From positions 62,001 to 126,000 of the forward strand of contig NZ_BALC01000003.1 in NCBI RefSeq assembly GCF_000612445.1: DNA of 64,000 nt. Direction: 5' to 3'. Positions 8,752 to 17,209 of this stretch are shown here, piece after piece; position 1 is the first letter of the stretch, and each line of letters opens with the position of its first letter. Made by a program: the position numbers and the translations under genes. Below the pieces are notes generated by a model that had not been told where the DNA came from, made no database searches, and saw only the letters and a list, made by a program, of their open reading frames with translations. The stretch comes from Liquorilactobacillus sucicola DSM 21376 = JCM 15457. Lineage in GTDB: Bacteria; Bacillota; Bacilli; Lactobacillales; Lactobacillaceae.

Positions 8752-10014
8752 ATGACAGAAAAAAGTTCAAATGGATCAACATGGGCAGTATCGTTAACAA
8801 ACTTTTTAGATTCTGGTTCTATCGTTGCAGGCGCATCGGGATTAACCTTATGGCAAAAGTCTTTTGGACTATCAAACTTTGAAGTGGGATTGTTGGGAGC
8901 TTTAAGCGCAAATGCTTTTGGTTCAGCGTTAGGAGCAATTATTGGAGGACGGCTTTCTGATAAGTTTGGTCGCAAAATGATTTATACGTACGATATGTTG
9001 GTTTATATGCTAGGAACATTGATTGTTGTCTTTTCGACAAGTTTCGCAATGTTGTTGTTAGGTTTTTTAGTTACTGGGATTGCCGTTGGAGCTGGGGTGC
9101 CAGCATCATGGACTTACATTGGAGAAACTTCAGGAGATACTAATCGAGCACATAACATTGGAATTTCACAATTTGCTTGGTCTATGGGACCAGTTATAAT
9201 CTTTGTTGCTGGAACACTTCTGGCACCGTTGGGCTTGATGGGAAGTCGGATTCTTTTCGCCTTTTTAACTGTGGTAGCTTTCATTGCTTGGAACTTGCAA
9301 AGAAAATTACCTGAATCGCAAGATTGGATTGAGCAGAAGAAAAAAGAAAAGGAATCACCGGTAGAGTCACATCCGTATCGTGAGTTGTTCTCTAATATGA
9401 TTTCACTAAAAAGCATTTTGTTCCTTTGTGGAGTTTACGTATTTTGGAATTTAGTTGCTGGAGCAATGGGCTTCTTCATGCCATTTGTCTACGAGACTGT
9501 TGGTGGGCTTAATAATACTCAAGCTAATATGTTGCAAGCAGTTTTGTGGGCATTTACAGCTTTAGCGGGATATTTTGGCTTTGCGTTGTTAGGGGACAAA
9601 CTAAATCACCGTTCATTTTTCTTTGTTGGGGCAGTGATGGCAGTTATTTCTTGGCTAGTTTTGACTTATATAGGTTTCGGATGGGCTGCCTTATGGGCGT
9701 TCGTTATAATTTGGGGAATTTCTGCAGGTATTGGAGCTCAAGCATGGTATGCACTATGGGCTGTTGAGCTATTTCCAACAAAATATCGAGCTGGGTCACA
9801 AGGCTTTATGTTTTTCATTGTTCGAGGGACAGCCGGAATTTGGTCAATTATTTTTCCTATGATTTTATCAAATTTGGGATTTAAAATTGCTGGAACAGCA
9901 ATGATTGTTTTGCTGATTGTATCACTGTTAGTTGGAACAATCTGGACACCTAAAACTCGTGGAAAAACACTTTCAAAAATCACAAAAGAACGCTATGGCG
10001 ATCAACAAGATTGA
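8752..10014 (+). CDS. MFS sugar transporter, probable L-rhamnose importer
   Basis: 420 residues with about 12 membrane segments. The MFS motif [11 protein letters not shown] sits between helices 2 and 3, and [17 protein letters not shown] near helix 10-11 is typical of sugar porters. I place the start at ATG 8752 because GGGGTGG lies just upstream; the open frame extends further to 8644 but the added peptide looks non-coding. It is the first gene of the rhamnose operon, followed directly by rhaB. The rhamnose substrate is inferred from the operon, not from the sequence. A cre-like site precedes it. Confidence 0.82.
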   Translation: MTEKSSNGSTWAVSLTNFLDSGSIVAGASGLTLWQKSFGLSNFEVGLLGALSANAFGSALGAIIGGRLSDKFGRKMIYTYDMLVYMLGTLIVVFSTSFAMLLLGFLVTGIAVGAGVPASWTYIGETSGDTNRAHNIGISQFAWSMGPVIIFVAGTLLAPLGLMGSRILFAFLTVVAFIAWNLQRKLPESQDWIEQKKKEKESPVESHPYRELFSNMISLKSILFLCGVYVFWNLVAGAMGFFMPFVYETVGGLNNTQANMLQAVLWAFTALAGYFGFALLGDKLNHRSFFFVGAVMAVISWLVLTYIGFGWAALWAFVIIWGISAGIGAQAWYALWAVELFPTKYRAGSQGFMFFIVRGTAGIWSIIFPMILSNLGFKIAGTAMIVLLIVSLLVGTIWTPKTRGKTLSKITKERYGDQQD

Positions 10015-10037
10015 AAATGAAGGGATTTGAGCAATTT

Positions 10038-11509
10038 ATGACTAGGACATATGTTGCAGTTGATATTGGAGCTTCTAGTGGACGGTTAATGCTTGCTAAT
10101 TTGGTTGATTCTAAACTTGTTATGAAAGAAGCTCATCGTTTTAAAAATGGATTTATTCATGATAAAGGACATGATCGCTGGAATGTTGATGGTTTAATCA
10201 AAGAAATTTTGATTGGCTTAAGTAAAATCAAAAAAGCTGGTTATCAGACGTTGTTCTGGGGATCGATACTTGGGCAGTTGACTATGTCTTAGTCGATGAA
10301 CAGGGCGAAAAAATACAAGATCCAATTTCTTATCGAGACACTCGGACGCAAGGAAGTATTGAACGGTTAACCACAGACCTTTCTAAAGAATATATTTATC
10401 AAAAAACCGGAATTCAATTCTTAGATTTTAATACACTATATCAGTTATTTGAAGAAGATAAGGATCTTTTAGCAAAGACCGCTAGAATTATGATGATTCC
10501 AGATTATATTGGTTACGCATTAACAGGAAAGGCAGTTACAGAAGTAACTAATGCTTCTACTACTCAAATGCTTAGTTTACGTGAAGGGTTATTTGATGAT
10601 CATTTGTTGGAGAAGGTCAATGTTAAACAGAGCCAATTTCCTAAATTAGTCGAAGCTGGAACAATTTTAGGTGAGGTTAAATCGGAGTTGAGTGAAAAGT
10701 ATGATTTGCCAAAAACTGAGGTAATAACCGTTGCAACGCATGATACTGCATCGGCTGTTATAGGAGCCCCAGGCATCGGACAAAAGTGGGCCTACTTGAG
10801 TTCAGGAACCTGGTCCTTAATTGGGGCAGAACTTAACATACCCGAAAATGGTGAAGTAGCTTTCAAACAAAATTACACCAATGAATGGGGAGCATACGGA
10901 ACTTATCGTTTTCTCAAAAATATTATGGGCCTTTGGCTTATTCAAAACATTAAACAAGAACTTGGAGATCAGTATAGTTTTGCAGAGCTTGCAAAATTAG
11001 CTGAAGAAGAACCACCTTTTCAACAGTTGATTGATGTTAATGATGAGAGATTTCAAAATCCGTCCAATATGATTGAGGAAATTAAAAAGTATTGTCAAGA
11101 AACAAAACAAAAAGTTCCTCAGACACCAGGTGAATTGTCAATGGCTGTCTATTCGAATCTTTCACTTTACTATGCAAATGAATTATCAATTTTAGATCAT
11201 ATTCTAGGTTATCACATTGATAGCTTGAATATTGTGGGTGGCGGTTCGAATGTTGAATTGATGAATCAGCTAACAGCTACGATTAGCGGAGTTAACGTTT
11301 ATGCTGGTCCGAGTGAAGCAACTGCAATTGGAAACATCATGGTACAAATGATTACGAAAGGAGACATTTTAAATGTATATCTTGCTAGGAGAATAATAGC
11401 AAATTCATTTAATATCAAAGAATTTAGGCCAGAAAATGATAAATATCCAGAAATTTTACAGGTTTATCAGAGATTTTTAAAAAGTAGCTTCGAAAGGAGA
11501 AAAAGATGA
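10038..11509 (+). pseudogene. rhaB: L-rhamnulokinase RhaB, split by a one-base frameshift
   Basis: The N-terminus [18 protein letters not shown] is the sugar-kinase phosphate loop typical of RhaB. The first frame stops at 10290-10292 after reading into WGSILGQL. The correct continuation [17 protein letters not shown] is one frame back. Adding one base near 10256 restores [13 protein letters not shown] and a 490-residue kinase, normal for RhaB. Later motifs (THDTASAVIGAP, YLSSGTWSLIG, IVGGGSNVELMNQL) are intact. RhaB phosphorylates L-rhamnulose. I use ATG 10038; a TTG at 10011 also opens the frame. The 3' end overlaps rhaM by four bases. Confidence 0.88.
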
Positions 11510-11823
11510 CAGTTAGAATGGGACAATTGATGCATGTTTATCCTGATCAATATGAAGAGTATGAGCGACGTCATAATAACCTCTTTCCTGAAATGAGGAA
11601 AGCTTTGAAAGAAGCAGGCGCTCATAATTATTCAATTTTTCTTGACAAAAAGACTGGTAATTTATTTGCTTATTTAGAAGTTGATAATGTTGAAAAATAT
11701 GATGCTATTGCAGGCTCAGAAGCATGTAAGGAGTGGTGGGCTTACATGGAACCAATTATGGACACTAATATTAATCAAAGCCCGGTAACGTTGAATTTAC
11801 ACGAAGTATTTCATTTAGATTAA
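11506..11823 (+). CDS. rhaM: L-rhamnose mutarotase RhaM
   Basis: 105 residues, the standard length. The family features are present: YEEYERRHNNLFPEM near residue 17, HNYSIFLDKKTGNLFAYLEV in the middle, and EWWAYMEPIMDTN near residues 70-85. RhaM interconverts the alpha and beta anomers of L-rhamnose, feeding the isomerase. It begins in ATGA overlap with the rhaB stop, after GGAG, so it is translationally coupled to rhaB. Confidence 0.95.
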   Translation: MTVRMGQLMHVYPDQYEEYERRHNNLFPEMRKALKEAGAHNYSIFLDKKTGNLFAYLEVDNVEKYDAIAGSEACKEWWAYMEPIMDTNINQSPVTLNLHEVFHLD

Positions 11824-11838
11824 AGGGGGAATTTAAAA

Positions 11839-13104
11839 ATGGTTAAATCAGAGAATATTGAAAAAGCCTATGCGGTAGCTAAGGAAAGATATGCAGAATT
11901 GGGAGTGGATACTGATGCAGCTATGGAGCAACTAAAAAAAGTTAAACTTTCAATGCATTGCTGGCAAGGTGATGATATTCATGGCTTTTTGAATCCAGAT
12001 CAGGAATTAACTGGTGGAATTGGAGTAAGTGGAAACTATCCCGGAATCGCGAGAACACCAGACGAACTAACGTCAGATTTACACGAAGCATTGACTTTGA
12101 TTCCAGGTAAACACAAGGTTCAATTGCATACTTTGTATGCTGTGACTGATCAGAAAAAGGATTTTGATGAAGTTGGTCCAGAAGACTTCCAATATTGGGT
12201 TGATTGGGCTAAAAAGGAAGGCATCGGACTCGATATGAATCCGACATTCTTCTCACATCCTAAAGTAAAACATAATTTCACCTTAGCCAGCCCAGAAAAA
12301 GAAATTCGTGATTATTGGATTGAAGTTGGCAAAAAGTCACGTGAAATTGCAAACTATTTTGGTAAAGAACTCGGTCAAAAATCAGTTAATAACTTTTGGA
12401 TTCCTGATGGTTTTAAAGATAATCCAATTGATAAGCAAAGTCCGCGTGAACGCCTGATAGATTCGTTAGATGAAATATTTGCTAAGAAATATGATGAAAA
12501 CAACACAATTGAAGCGGTTGAAGGAAAATTATTTGGAACGGGAATTGAATCGTACACGGTTGGCTCACACTTGTTCTACAATAACTATGCTATTAGCCGT
12601 GATAAGTTGTGGACGATTGATGCTGGTCATTGGCATCCAACAGAAGACGTTTCGGATAAGTTCTCAGCATTTATGCCCTTTGGTAAAGGTTTGATGTTAC
12701 ATGTTTCACGTCCAGTACGGTGGGATAGCGATCATGTTGTAGTCATGGATGATGCTTTATTACGGATTACACGTTCGTTGGTTCGAGATAATCAGCTGGG
12801 GCGGACAAATATTGGGTTGGATTTCTTTGATGCAACAATTGATCGGGTGGCTGCTTGGGTAGTTGGTGCGCGAGCAACTCAGAAAGCTTTGCTGCAGGCA
12901 ATGCTGGCACCAATTGATCAATTAAAGAAATCTGAACTCAACTATGACTTTACTACACGTTTAGCAGTTACTGAAGAATTGAAATCATATCCATTTGGTG
13001 CAGTTTGGGATGAATTTTGTTTACAAAATGGCACTCCGGTTGGAACAGATTGGTTGAGCAATATCCACCAGTACGAAAAGAATATTTTGTTCAAACGCAA
13101 TTAA
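11839..13104 (+). CDS. rhaA: L-rhamnose isomerase RhaA
   Basis: 421 residues, matching RhaA (about 420). The start VKLSMHCWQGDD and the following GGIGVSGNYPGIARTP are family signatures. Metal-site segments include GLDMNPTFFSHP and IDAGHWHPTEDVSDK. RhaA converts L-rhamnose to L-rhamnulose in the cytoplasm. An AAGGGGGAA ribosome site precedes ATG 11839. It sits between the mutarotase and the aldolase in a compact operon, so the complete catabolic set is present apart from the damaged kinase. Confidence 0.97.
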   Translation: MVKSENIEKAYAVAKERYAELGVDTDAAMEQLKKVKLSMHCWQGDDIHGFLNPDQELTGGIGVSGNYPGIARTPDELTSDLHEALTLIPGKHKVQLHTLYAVTDQKKDFDEVGPEDFQYWVDWAKKEGIGLDMNPTFFSHPKVKHNFTLASPEKEIRDYWIEVGKKSREIANYFGKELGQKSVNNFWIPDGFKDNPIDKQSPRERLIDSLDEIFAKKYDENNTIEAVEGKLFGTGIESYTVGSHLFYNNYAISRDKLWTIDAGHWHPTEDVSDKFSAFMPFGKGLMLHVSRPVRWDSDHVVVMDDALLRITRSLVRDNQLGRTNIGLDFFDATIDRVAAWVVGARATQKALLQAMLAPIDQLKKSELNYDFTTRLAVTEELKSYPFGAVWDEFCLQNGTPVGTDWLSNIHQYEKNILFKRN

Positions 13105-13134
13105 TCAAAGAATTAGGCATTAGGGGGAAACATA

Positions 13135-13950
13135 ATGGTAAAATTTGTTGATTCAAAATTTGTAAAAAAAATTAGTGAAATTACACATGAGTCCTATACA
13201 GATGGTTGGGATGAACGTAATGGGGGAAACATTTCATTAAGAATTGATGCTGTGGATTTAAAGGATTTTGAAGATGTTAAGGATATTAAAAAGACATTGG
13301 CACTCGGTTTTAACGCTTCCCCATTAGCGGGAGAATATTTTTTAGTAACAGGAACAGGTCGGTATTTTCGTAACGTAATTAATCAATCAACACTGGATCT
13401 GGGGTTGGTTCAGATTACAGATGATGGGCAGAAGGCGAAGTTATTATGGGGCTTTGAGGATGGTGGTTTACCAACATCAGAATTTCCAAGTCATTTAATG
13501 ACACATATTGAACGCTTGAAGATCGATCCAACACAACGAGTGGTGATGCACTGCCATCCAACCAACTTGATTGCTCTGTCATTTACACAAGAGTTGGATG
13601 AAGCACAGATTTCTCGCTTGCTTTGGAAAATGCAGGCCGAATCGTTAGTCGTTTTTCCTGAAGGAATCGGCGTTATCCCATATATGACTCCAGGTACTAC
13701 TGATATTGGGCGCGCAACTGCTACAAAAATGCAAGATTTTCGAGTAGTTATGTGGCCGCATCATGGAATCTTTGGAGTAGGTGCTGACTTAGATGAGACT
13801 TTTGGATTGATTGAAACAGTCGAAAAAGCAGCTACTATTTATTCGCAAATTGGAGCCCAGGGCGGCAAAATAAAACAATCAATTACCGATAATCAATTGC
13901 GTGAATTAGCAGCTGCATTTAACGTGACCGCAAATCCAAAGTTTTTGTAA
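13135..13950 (+). CDS. rhaD: L-rhamnulose-1-phosphate aldolase RhaD
   Basis: 271 residues, the typical RhaD length. The class II aldolase zinc site is visible: MHCHPTNLIALSF supplies two histidines, and MWPHHGIFGVGADLDE supplies a third. The N-terminal DERNGGNISLRI is the substrate phosphate-binding region. RhaD cleaves L-rhamnulose-1-phosphate into dihydroxyacetone phosphate and L-lactaldehyde. It is the last gene of the rhamnose operon and is followed by a terminator hairpin at 13971. Confidence 0.96.
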   Translation: MVKFVDSKFVKKISEITHESYTDGWDERNGGNISLRIDAVDLKDFEDVKDIKKTLALGFNASPLAGEYFLVTGTGRYFRNVINQSTLDLGLVQITDDGQKAKLLWGFEDGGLPTSEFPSHLMTHIERLKIDPTQRVVMHCHPTNLIALSFTQELDEAQISRLLWKMQAESLVVFPEGIGVIPYMTPGTTDIGRATATKMQDFRVVMWPHHGIFGVGADLDETFGLIETVEKAATIYSQIGAQGGKIKQSITDNQLRELAAAFNVTANPKFL

Positions 13951-13970
13951 CTAAAACATTTAAATAAATT

Positions 13971-14012
13971 AAAAAATAAAGCCAGATCAACAGATAGGCT
14001 TTATTTTTTTTA
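13971..14012 (+). terminator. Terminator after rhaD
   Basis: AAAAAATAAAGCC (13971-13983) pairs with GGCTTTATTTTTT (13997-14009) across a 13-base loop, continuing as a T-run. It ends the rhamnose operon. Confidence 0.85.
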
Positions 14013-14151
14013 AAATTTTTGGTTTGGATATAAAACTGCTTTCGACGGTAGACATCTATTTATTGTCACCATCTTTGTTTTTTAAGACTAATGGTATTTT
14101 CAAGTTTAGCCCACCTGTATATTTAGTACTTTCTAAATGTATTTTTGATAT

Positions 14152-14184
14152 TGAAAACGGTTACTCGATTGCAGATAATATCTG
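14152..14184 (+). promoter_or_regulatory. cre-like site and palindrome upstream of the alcohol dehydrogenase
   Basis: TGAAAACGGTTACT (14152-14165) matches the cre consensus except for the last base. Just downstream, CAGATA-A-TATCTG (14172-14184) is a perfect palindrome that contains a -10-like GATAAT. The pair lies 40-70 bases before ATG 14225, suggesting catabolite repression plus a second regulator. Confidence 0.5.
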
Positions 14185-14224
14185 TAGGTAGTTAGTTAAT
14201 TCACAAATTTTAGGAGGATGTAAT

Positions 14225-15343
14225 ATGAAAATCAGAGCAGCAGTAGTTGAAAAAATGGGTGATCCATTTGTTGTGAAGAACAATATTGAATTAGCCGAGA
14301 TGGGTCCGACGGATTTACAAGTTAAGATGGTTGCCAGTGGTATTTGCCATTCGGATGAAGCAATTCGTAAAGGGGACGCTTCTTTAGGTTATCCGGTAAT
14401 TTTAGGTCATGAGGGTTCAGGAATTGTTGAGAAGGTTGGTCAACAAGTTAAGGGCTTCACTGTTGGTGACCATGTAGTCTTATCATTTTATTCTGATGGT
14501 ACTTGTGATAATTGTTTAAAGGGTGTTCCAACTCAGTGCCGCAGTTATGCCAAATATAATTTAAGCGGTGTTCGAGCAAATGGGACTGACCATTTTACTG
14601 AATACGGCAAGCATATTAGTGATATGTTCAACCAATCATCATTTACTACACACACAGTTGTTAACCAACGAAATGCGGTAAAAGTTGACAAAGAACTTGA
14701 TTTGCGCAAATTAGGACCTTTGGGTTGTGGGTATGTTACTGGTAGCGGAACTGTTTTTAATACCTTAAAACCAAGACCCGGTCAAACAATTGCTGTTTTT
14801 GGTACTGGGGCGGTTGGTTTAGCAGCAATGATGGCAGGTAAAATTTCTGGATGTACAAAAGTTATTGCAGTTGATGTTGTTTCTGAACGGTTAGCCTTGG
14901 CTAAAGAACTTGGTGCGACGCAAACTATTAATAGCAAGGAAGAAGATCCGGTTACCGCAATTCAAAGGCTAACTAATGGTTACGGAGTTGATTTCACGGT
15001 TGATACAACCGGAATTGAACCAGTAATGCTACAGGCTATCAATGCATTAGCTCAAGGTGGAACTGCTGCCTTAATTGCAGTTACTGCTCAAAACATAACG
15101 ATGAGTTCATGGAATGATCTTTGCACTTCTGATCGTAAAGTTGTTGGTGTCAATATGGGTGATGCTATTCCGCAAATTGATGTTCCGCGCTTGATAGAAT
15201 TTTATAAGCTAGGAATATTTGATTTTGATAAAACTGAGAGATTCTATAAGTTTGCTGACATCAATCAGGCTAATCAGGATTCGGTCAGTGGTAAAACCAT
15301 TAAACCAGTTTTGATAATTGATGAAAATTATCAGCCTGAATAA
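14225..15343 (+). CDS. Zinc-dependent alcohol dehydrogenase, candidate lactaldehyde reductase
   Basis: 372 residues, MDR family. Catalytic zinc ligands are in SGICHSDE (Cys, about residue 40), LGHEGSG (His-Glu, about 63) and LGCGYVTGSG. The dinucleotide fold has GTGAVGLAAM near residue 197. The structural-zinc loop GTCDNCLKGVPTQC keeps three rather than the usual four cysteines. The protein resembles aryl/benzyl alcohol dehydrogenases. Because RhaD yields L-lactaldehyde, a role in reducing it to 1,2-propanediol is plausible but inferred. It has its own promoter region with a cre-like site, an AGGAGG ribosome site and a terminator shared with the convergent DeoR gene. Confidence 0.85.
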   Translation: MKIRAAVVEKMGDPFVVKNNIELAEMGPTDLQVKMVASGICHSDEAIRKGDASLGYPVILGHEGSGIVEKVGQQVKGFTVGDHVVLSFYSDGTCDNCLKGVPTQCRSYAKYNLSGVRANGTDHFTEYGKHISDMFNQSSFTTHTVVNQRNAVKVDKELDLRKLGPLGCGYVTGSGTVFNTLKPRPGQTIAVFGTGAVGLAAMMAGKISGCTKVIAVDVVSERLALAKELGATQTINSKEEDPVTAIQRLTNGYGVDFTVDTTGIEPVMLQAINALAQGGTAALIAVTAQNITMSSWNDLCTSDRKVVGVNMGDAIPQIDVPRLIEFYKLGIFDFDKTERFYKFADINQANQDSVSGKTIKPVLIIDENYQPE

Positions 15344-15368
15344 AAAGTAATACAGAATTTTAAAAATT

Positions 15369-15404
15369 AGCCAAGAATAAAGGAAATTTATTCTTGGCTG
15401 ATTT
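15369..15404. terminator. Bidirectional terminator between the alcohol dehydrogenase and the DeoR gene
   Basis: AGCCAAGAATAAA (15369-15381) is a perfect 13-bp match to TTTATTCTTGGCT (15387-15399) with loop GGAAA. It is flanked by A- and T-rich sequence on both sides, as expected between convergent genes. Confidence 0.85.
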
Positions 15405-16177
15405 TATATAGTTACTAAACTAATGTTATTCGCTTTGAGAGATTGACAAATTTCTTCAGAGGGCTTGATATCAGTAATGATTTTATTTATATTATAATCT
15501 TTGAAGTTTGATAAGATTATGTAATCTTTTTTTTCGAATTTTGTGTGGTCTATTAATAAAATTGCTTGCTTTGAATAATGAAGAATTGCTTTTTTTAAAA
15601 CATTTTGCTCTTCATCAGCCATAAAAATTCCGTGTTCATTGATAGAACTACATGAAAGAAAAGATAAATCAGGTCTGAAATAGTTTATCAAATCACTCAA
15701 AGCTTTACCTCCCAATACTGCTCCAGATTCAAAAGCAACTTTTCCACCTAAAATAGATAAATCGATATTATTTAGGTAGTTAACCTCAAGAGCAATATGA
15801 ATGCTATTGGTAATAATGTGTAGGTTTTTTTTATTAGAAAGGTATTTTGGCAAGAAAGAAAGAGTTGAGGAGGCATCCAAAAATATTGCGCTATTGTCTG
15901 TTATAAATTGTGATGCTTTCCTACATAACTTGTTTTTAATATCTTCATTTGCCTGTCTCCTAGTAGCATAGGCGAATTCAATGTTTGAGTTTTGTAACAA
16001 ACTAACGGTTCCATGTGAACGCTTTATAATATTTGTCGATTCAAGAGCTATTAAATCTCTTCGCAATGTTGAAATACTAGTTTTTAACAAATCTTTTAAA
16101 TTATTTACGTTCACGTTTTTTTCCCGCATAAGAATTTCTATTATTTTCTTTTCTCGTTCGCTTTGATTTAATGTCAT
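15404..16177 (-). CDS. DeoR family sugar-phosphate-responsive repressor
   Basis: 257 residues. The N-terminal winged helix-turn-helix (NVNNLKDLLKTSISTLRRDLIAL, about residues 22-44) is followed by a DeoR sensor domain with the phosphate-binding segments FLDASSTLSFLPKYL and IITNSIHIALE. Such repressors release DNA when bound to a sugar phosphate. It is transcribed away from the galactitol-type PTS operon, the usual layout for a local repressor. Repeats of ATGAAC in the shared intergenic region are candidate binding sites. Confidence 0.88.
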   Translation of the reverse strand: MTLNQSEREKKIIEILMREKNVNVNNLKDLLKTSISTLRRDLIALESTNIIKRSHGTVSLLQNSNIEFAYATRRQANEDIKNKLCRKASQFITDNSAIFLDASSTLSFLPKYLSNKKNLHIITNSIHIALEVNYLNNIDLSILGGKVAFESGAVLGGKALSDLINYFRPDLSFLSCSSINEHGIFMADEEQNVLKKAILHYSKQAILLIDHTKFEKKDYIILSNFKDYNINKIITDIKPSEEICQSLKANNISLVTI

Positions 16178-16233
16178 ATAAATAATTCTCCAAGTATTTT
16201 TTTAAATTATAACATATATTTGCTATTGTTTTA

Positions 16234-16379
16234 ATGAACTAATATGAACTTTTAAAAAGACACATGCAATACTATTTTTTTAGTATATGCTATTGATAAG
16301 CTAATGTAAGCGGTTTATAATATAAGTGTAAATTAAATCTTGCAAGTTTAAAAGTTTACAATTGTTCAAAAATATGAAC
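16234..16379 (+). promoter_or_regulatory. Promoter, cre-like site and DeoR operator candidates for the PTS operon
   Basis: TTGATA (16293-16298), 17 bases and TATAAT (16316-16321) form a good vegetative promoter. TGTAAGCGGTTTAT (16305-16318), a two-mismatch cre, sits in the spacer and over the -10. Direct repeats of ATGAACT occur at 16234 and 16244, and GTTCA-6-TGAAC (16364-16379) is an inverted repeat just before the ribosome site. These are the likely contacts of CcpA and the divergent DeoR protein. Confidence 0.6.
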
Positions 16380-16393
16380 GTGGAGGCGTAGAT

Positions 16394-16861
16394 ATGTCTG
16401 AATTTGATAAGTTGTTTGATGAAAATTTGATTTTCGTTGATGTGGAAGCTGCAGACAGGCAAAATTTATTTGAAAAAGTAGCAAAACTGCTTTTTGACCA
16501 AGGATATGTAAAAGCTAGTTATTTAAAAGCATTAAACAAACGTGAAGACGAATTTCCTACAGGGATTTTAACAGAAAATTTAGCCATTGCATTACCTCAT
16601 GCAAATCCTGAGAATGTTAATAAACCATTTATTGCCATCGTGAAATGTAAAAATTTAATTCATGTGGAGCAAATGGGGATTGGTGAAGATGAGGAGACAA
16701 AAAACTTTTTCTTTTTAGGAATTGTCAAAGAAACGCAAGATCTTCAAGTTAAATTATTACAAAGGTTTATGCAGCTAATGAATGATGAGAGTTTTGTAAA
16801 TGAATATAAGAAACTGAATAGTTCAACAGATATTTATGAATACTTTTTAAAAAAATTCTAG
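16394..16861 (+). CDS. PTS EIIA component, galactitol/fructose-mannitol type
   Basis: 155 residues. The phospho-accepting histidine is H69 in IALPHANPENV, and the domain resembles GatA. It passes phosphate from HPr to the EIIB encoded next. It starts at ATG 16394 after TGGAGG and is separated from EIIB by 12 bases. The separate EIIA, EIIB and EIIC genes and the GatC-type membrane protein place the system in the galactitol family. Its actual sugar cannot be read from sequence. Confidence 0.88.
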   Translation: MSEFDKLFDENLIFVDVEAADRQNLFEKVAKLLFDQGYVKASYLKALNKREDEFPTGILTENLAIALPHANPENVNKPFIAIVKCKNLIHVEQMGIGEDEETKNFFFLGIVKETQDLQVKLLQRFMQLMNDESFVNEYKKLNSSTDIYEYFLKKF

Positions 16862-16873
16862 GAGGAACCAAAT

Positions 16874-17191
16874 ATGATGAAAATTGTAGTTGCTTGTGGG
16901 AGCGGAGTGGCAACGAGTGAGACGGTAGTAGCATCTATTAAGACTTTTTTAGAACAGCATAAAGTCACAGGCGTGGAAGTTGAAGCAACAGATTTCAAAC
17001 AGTTAGCAAATGTTTTACACAATTATGATATTTACGTATGGTTAGCAAAACCTACTCCGGAAATTCAGGAGATTTGCAATAATGAGGGAATTCCTGATGT
17101 GAATGGGGTCGATATTTTAACTGGAGCAAAGGGAGATAAAACTTTTTTAAATTTGGTACAGGCAATGCTTAGTCTAAAACATGCTTCATAA
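16874..17191 (+). CDS. PTS EIIB component, galactitol type
   Basis: 105 residues. The P-loop-like ACGSGVATSETV carries the phospho-accepting Cys8, as in GatB. The protein accepts phosphate from EIIA and phosphorylates the sugar during transport. An AGGAGGAA site overlaps the EIIA stop region, so the two genes are closely coupled. The next gene is EIIC after 18 bases. Confidence 0.9.
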   Translation: MMKIVVACGSGVATSETVVASIKTFLEQHKVTGVEVEATDFKQLANVLHNYDIYVWLAKPTPEIQEICNNEGIPDVNGVDILTGAKGDKTFLNLVQAMLSLKHAS

Positions 17192-17209
17192 TTTGGGAGG
17201 GTTATAAAT

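Noticed and set aside
12700-12720. TGTTTCACGT in rhaA as a parS site
   Set aside because: Only the left half matches and it lies in conserved coding sequence.
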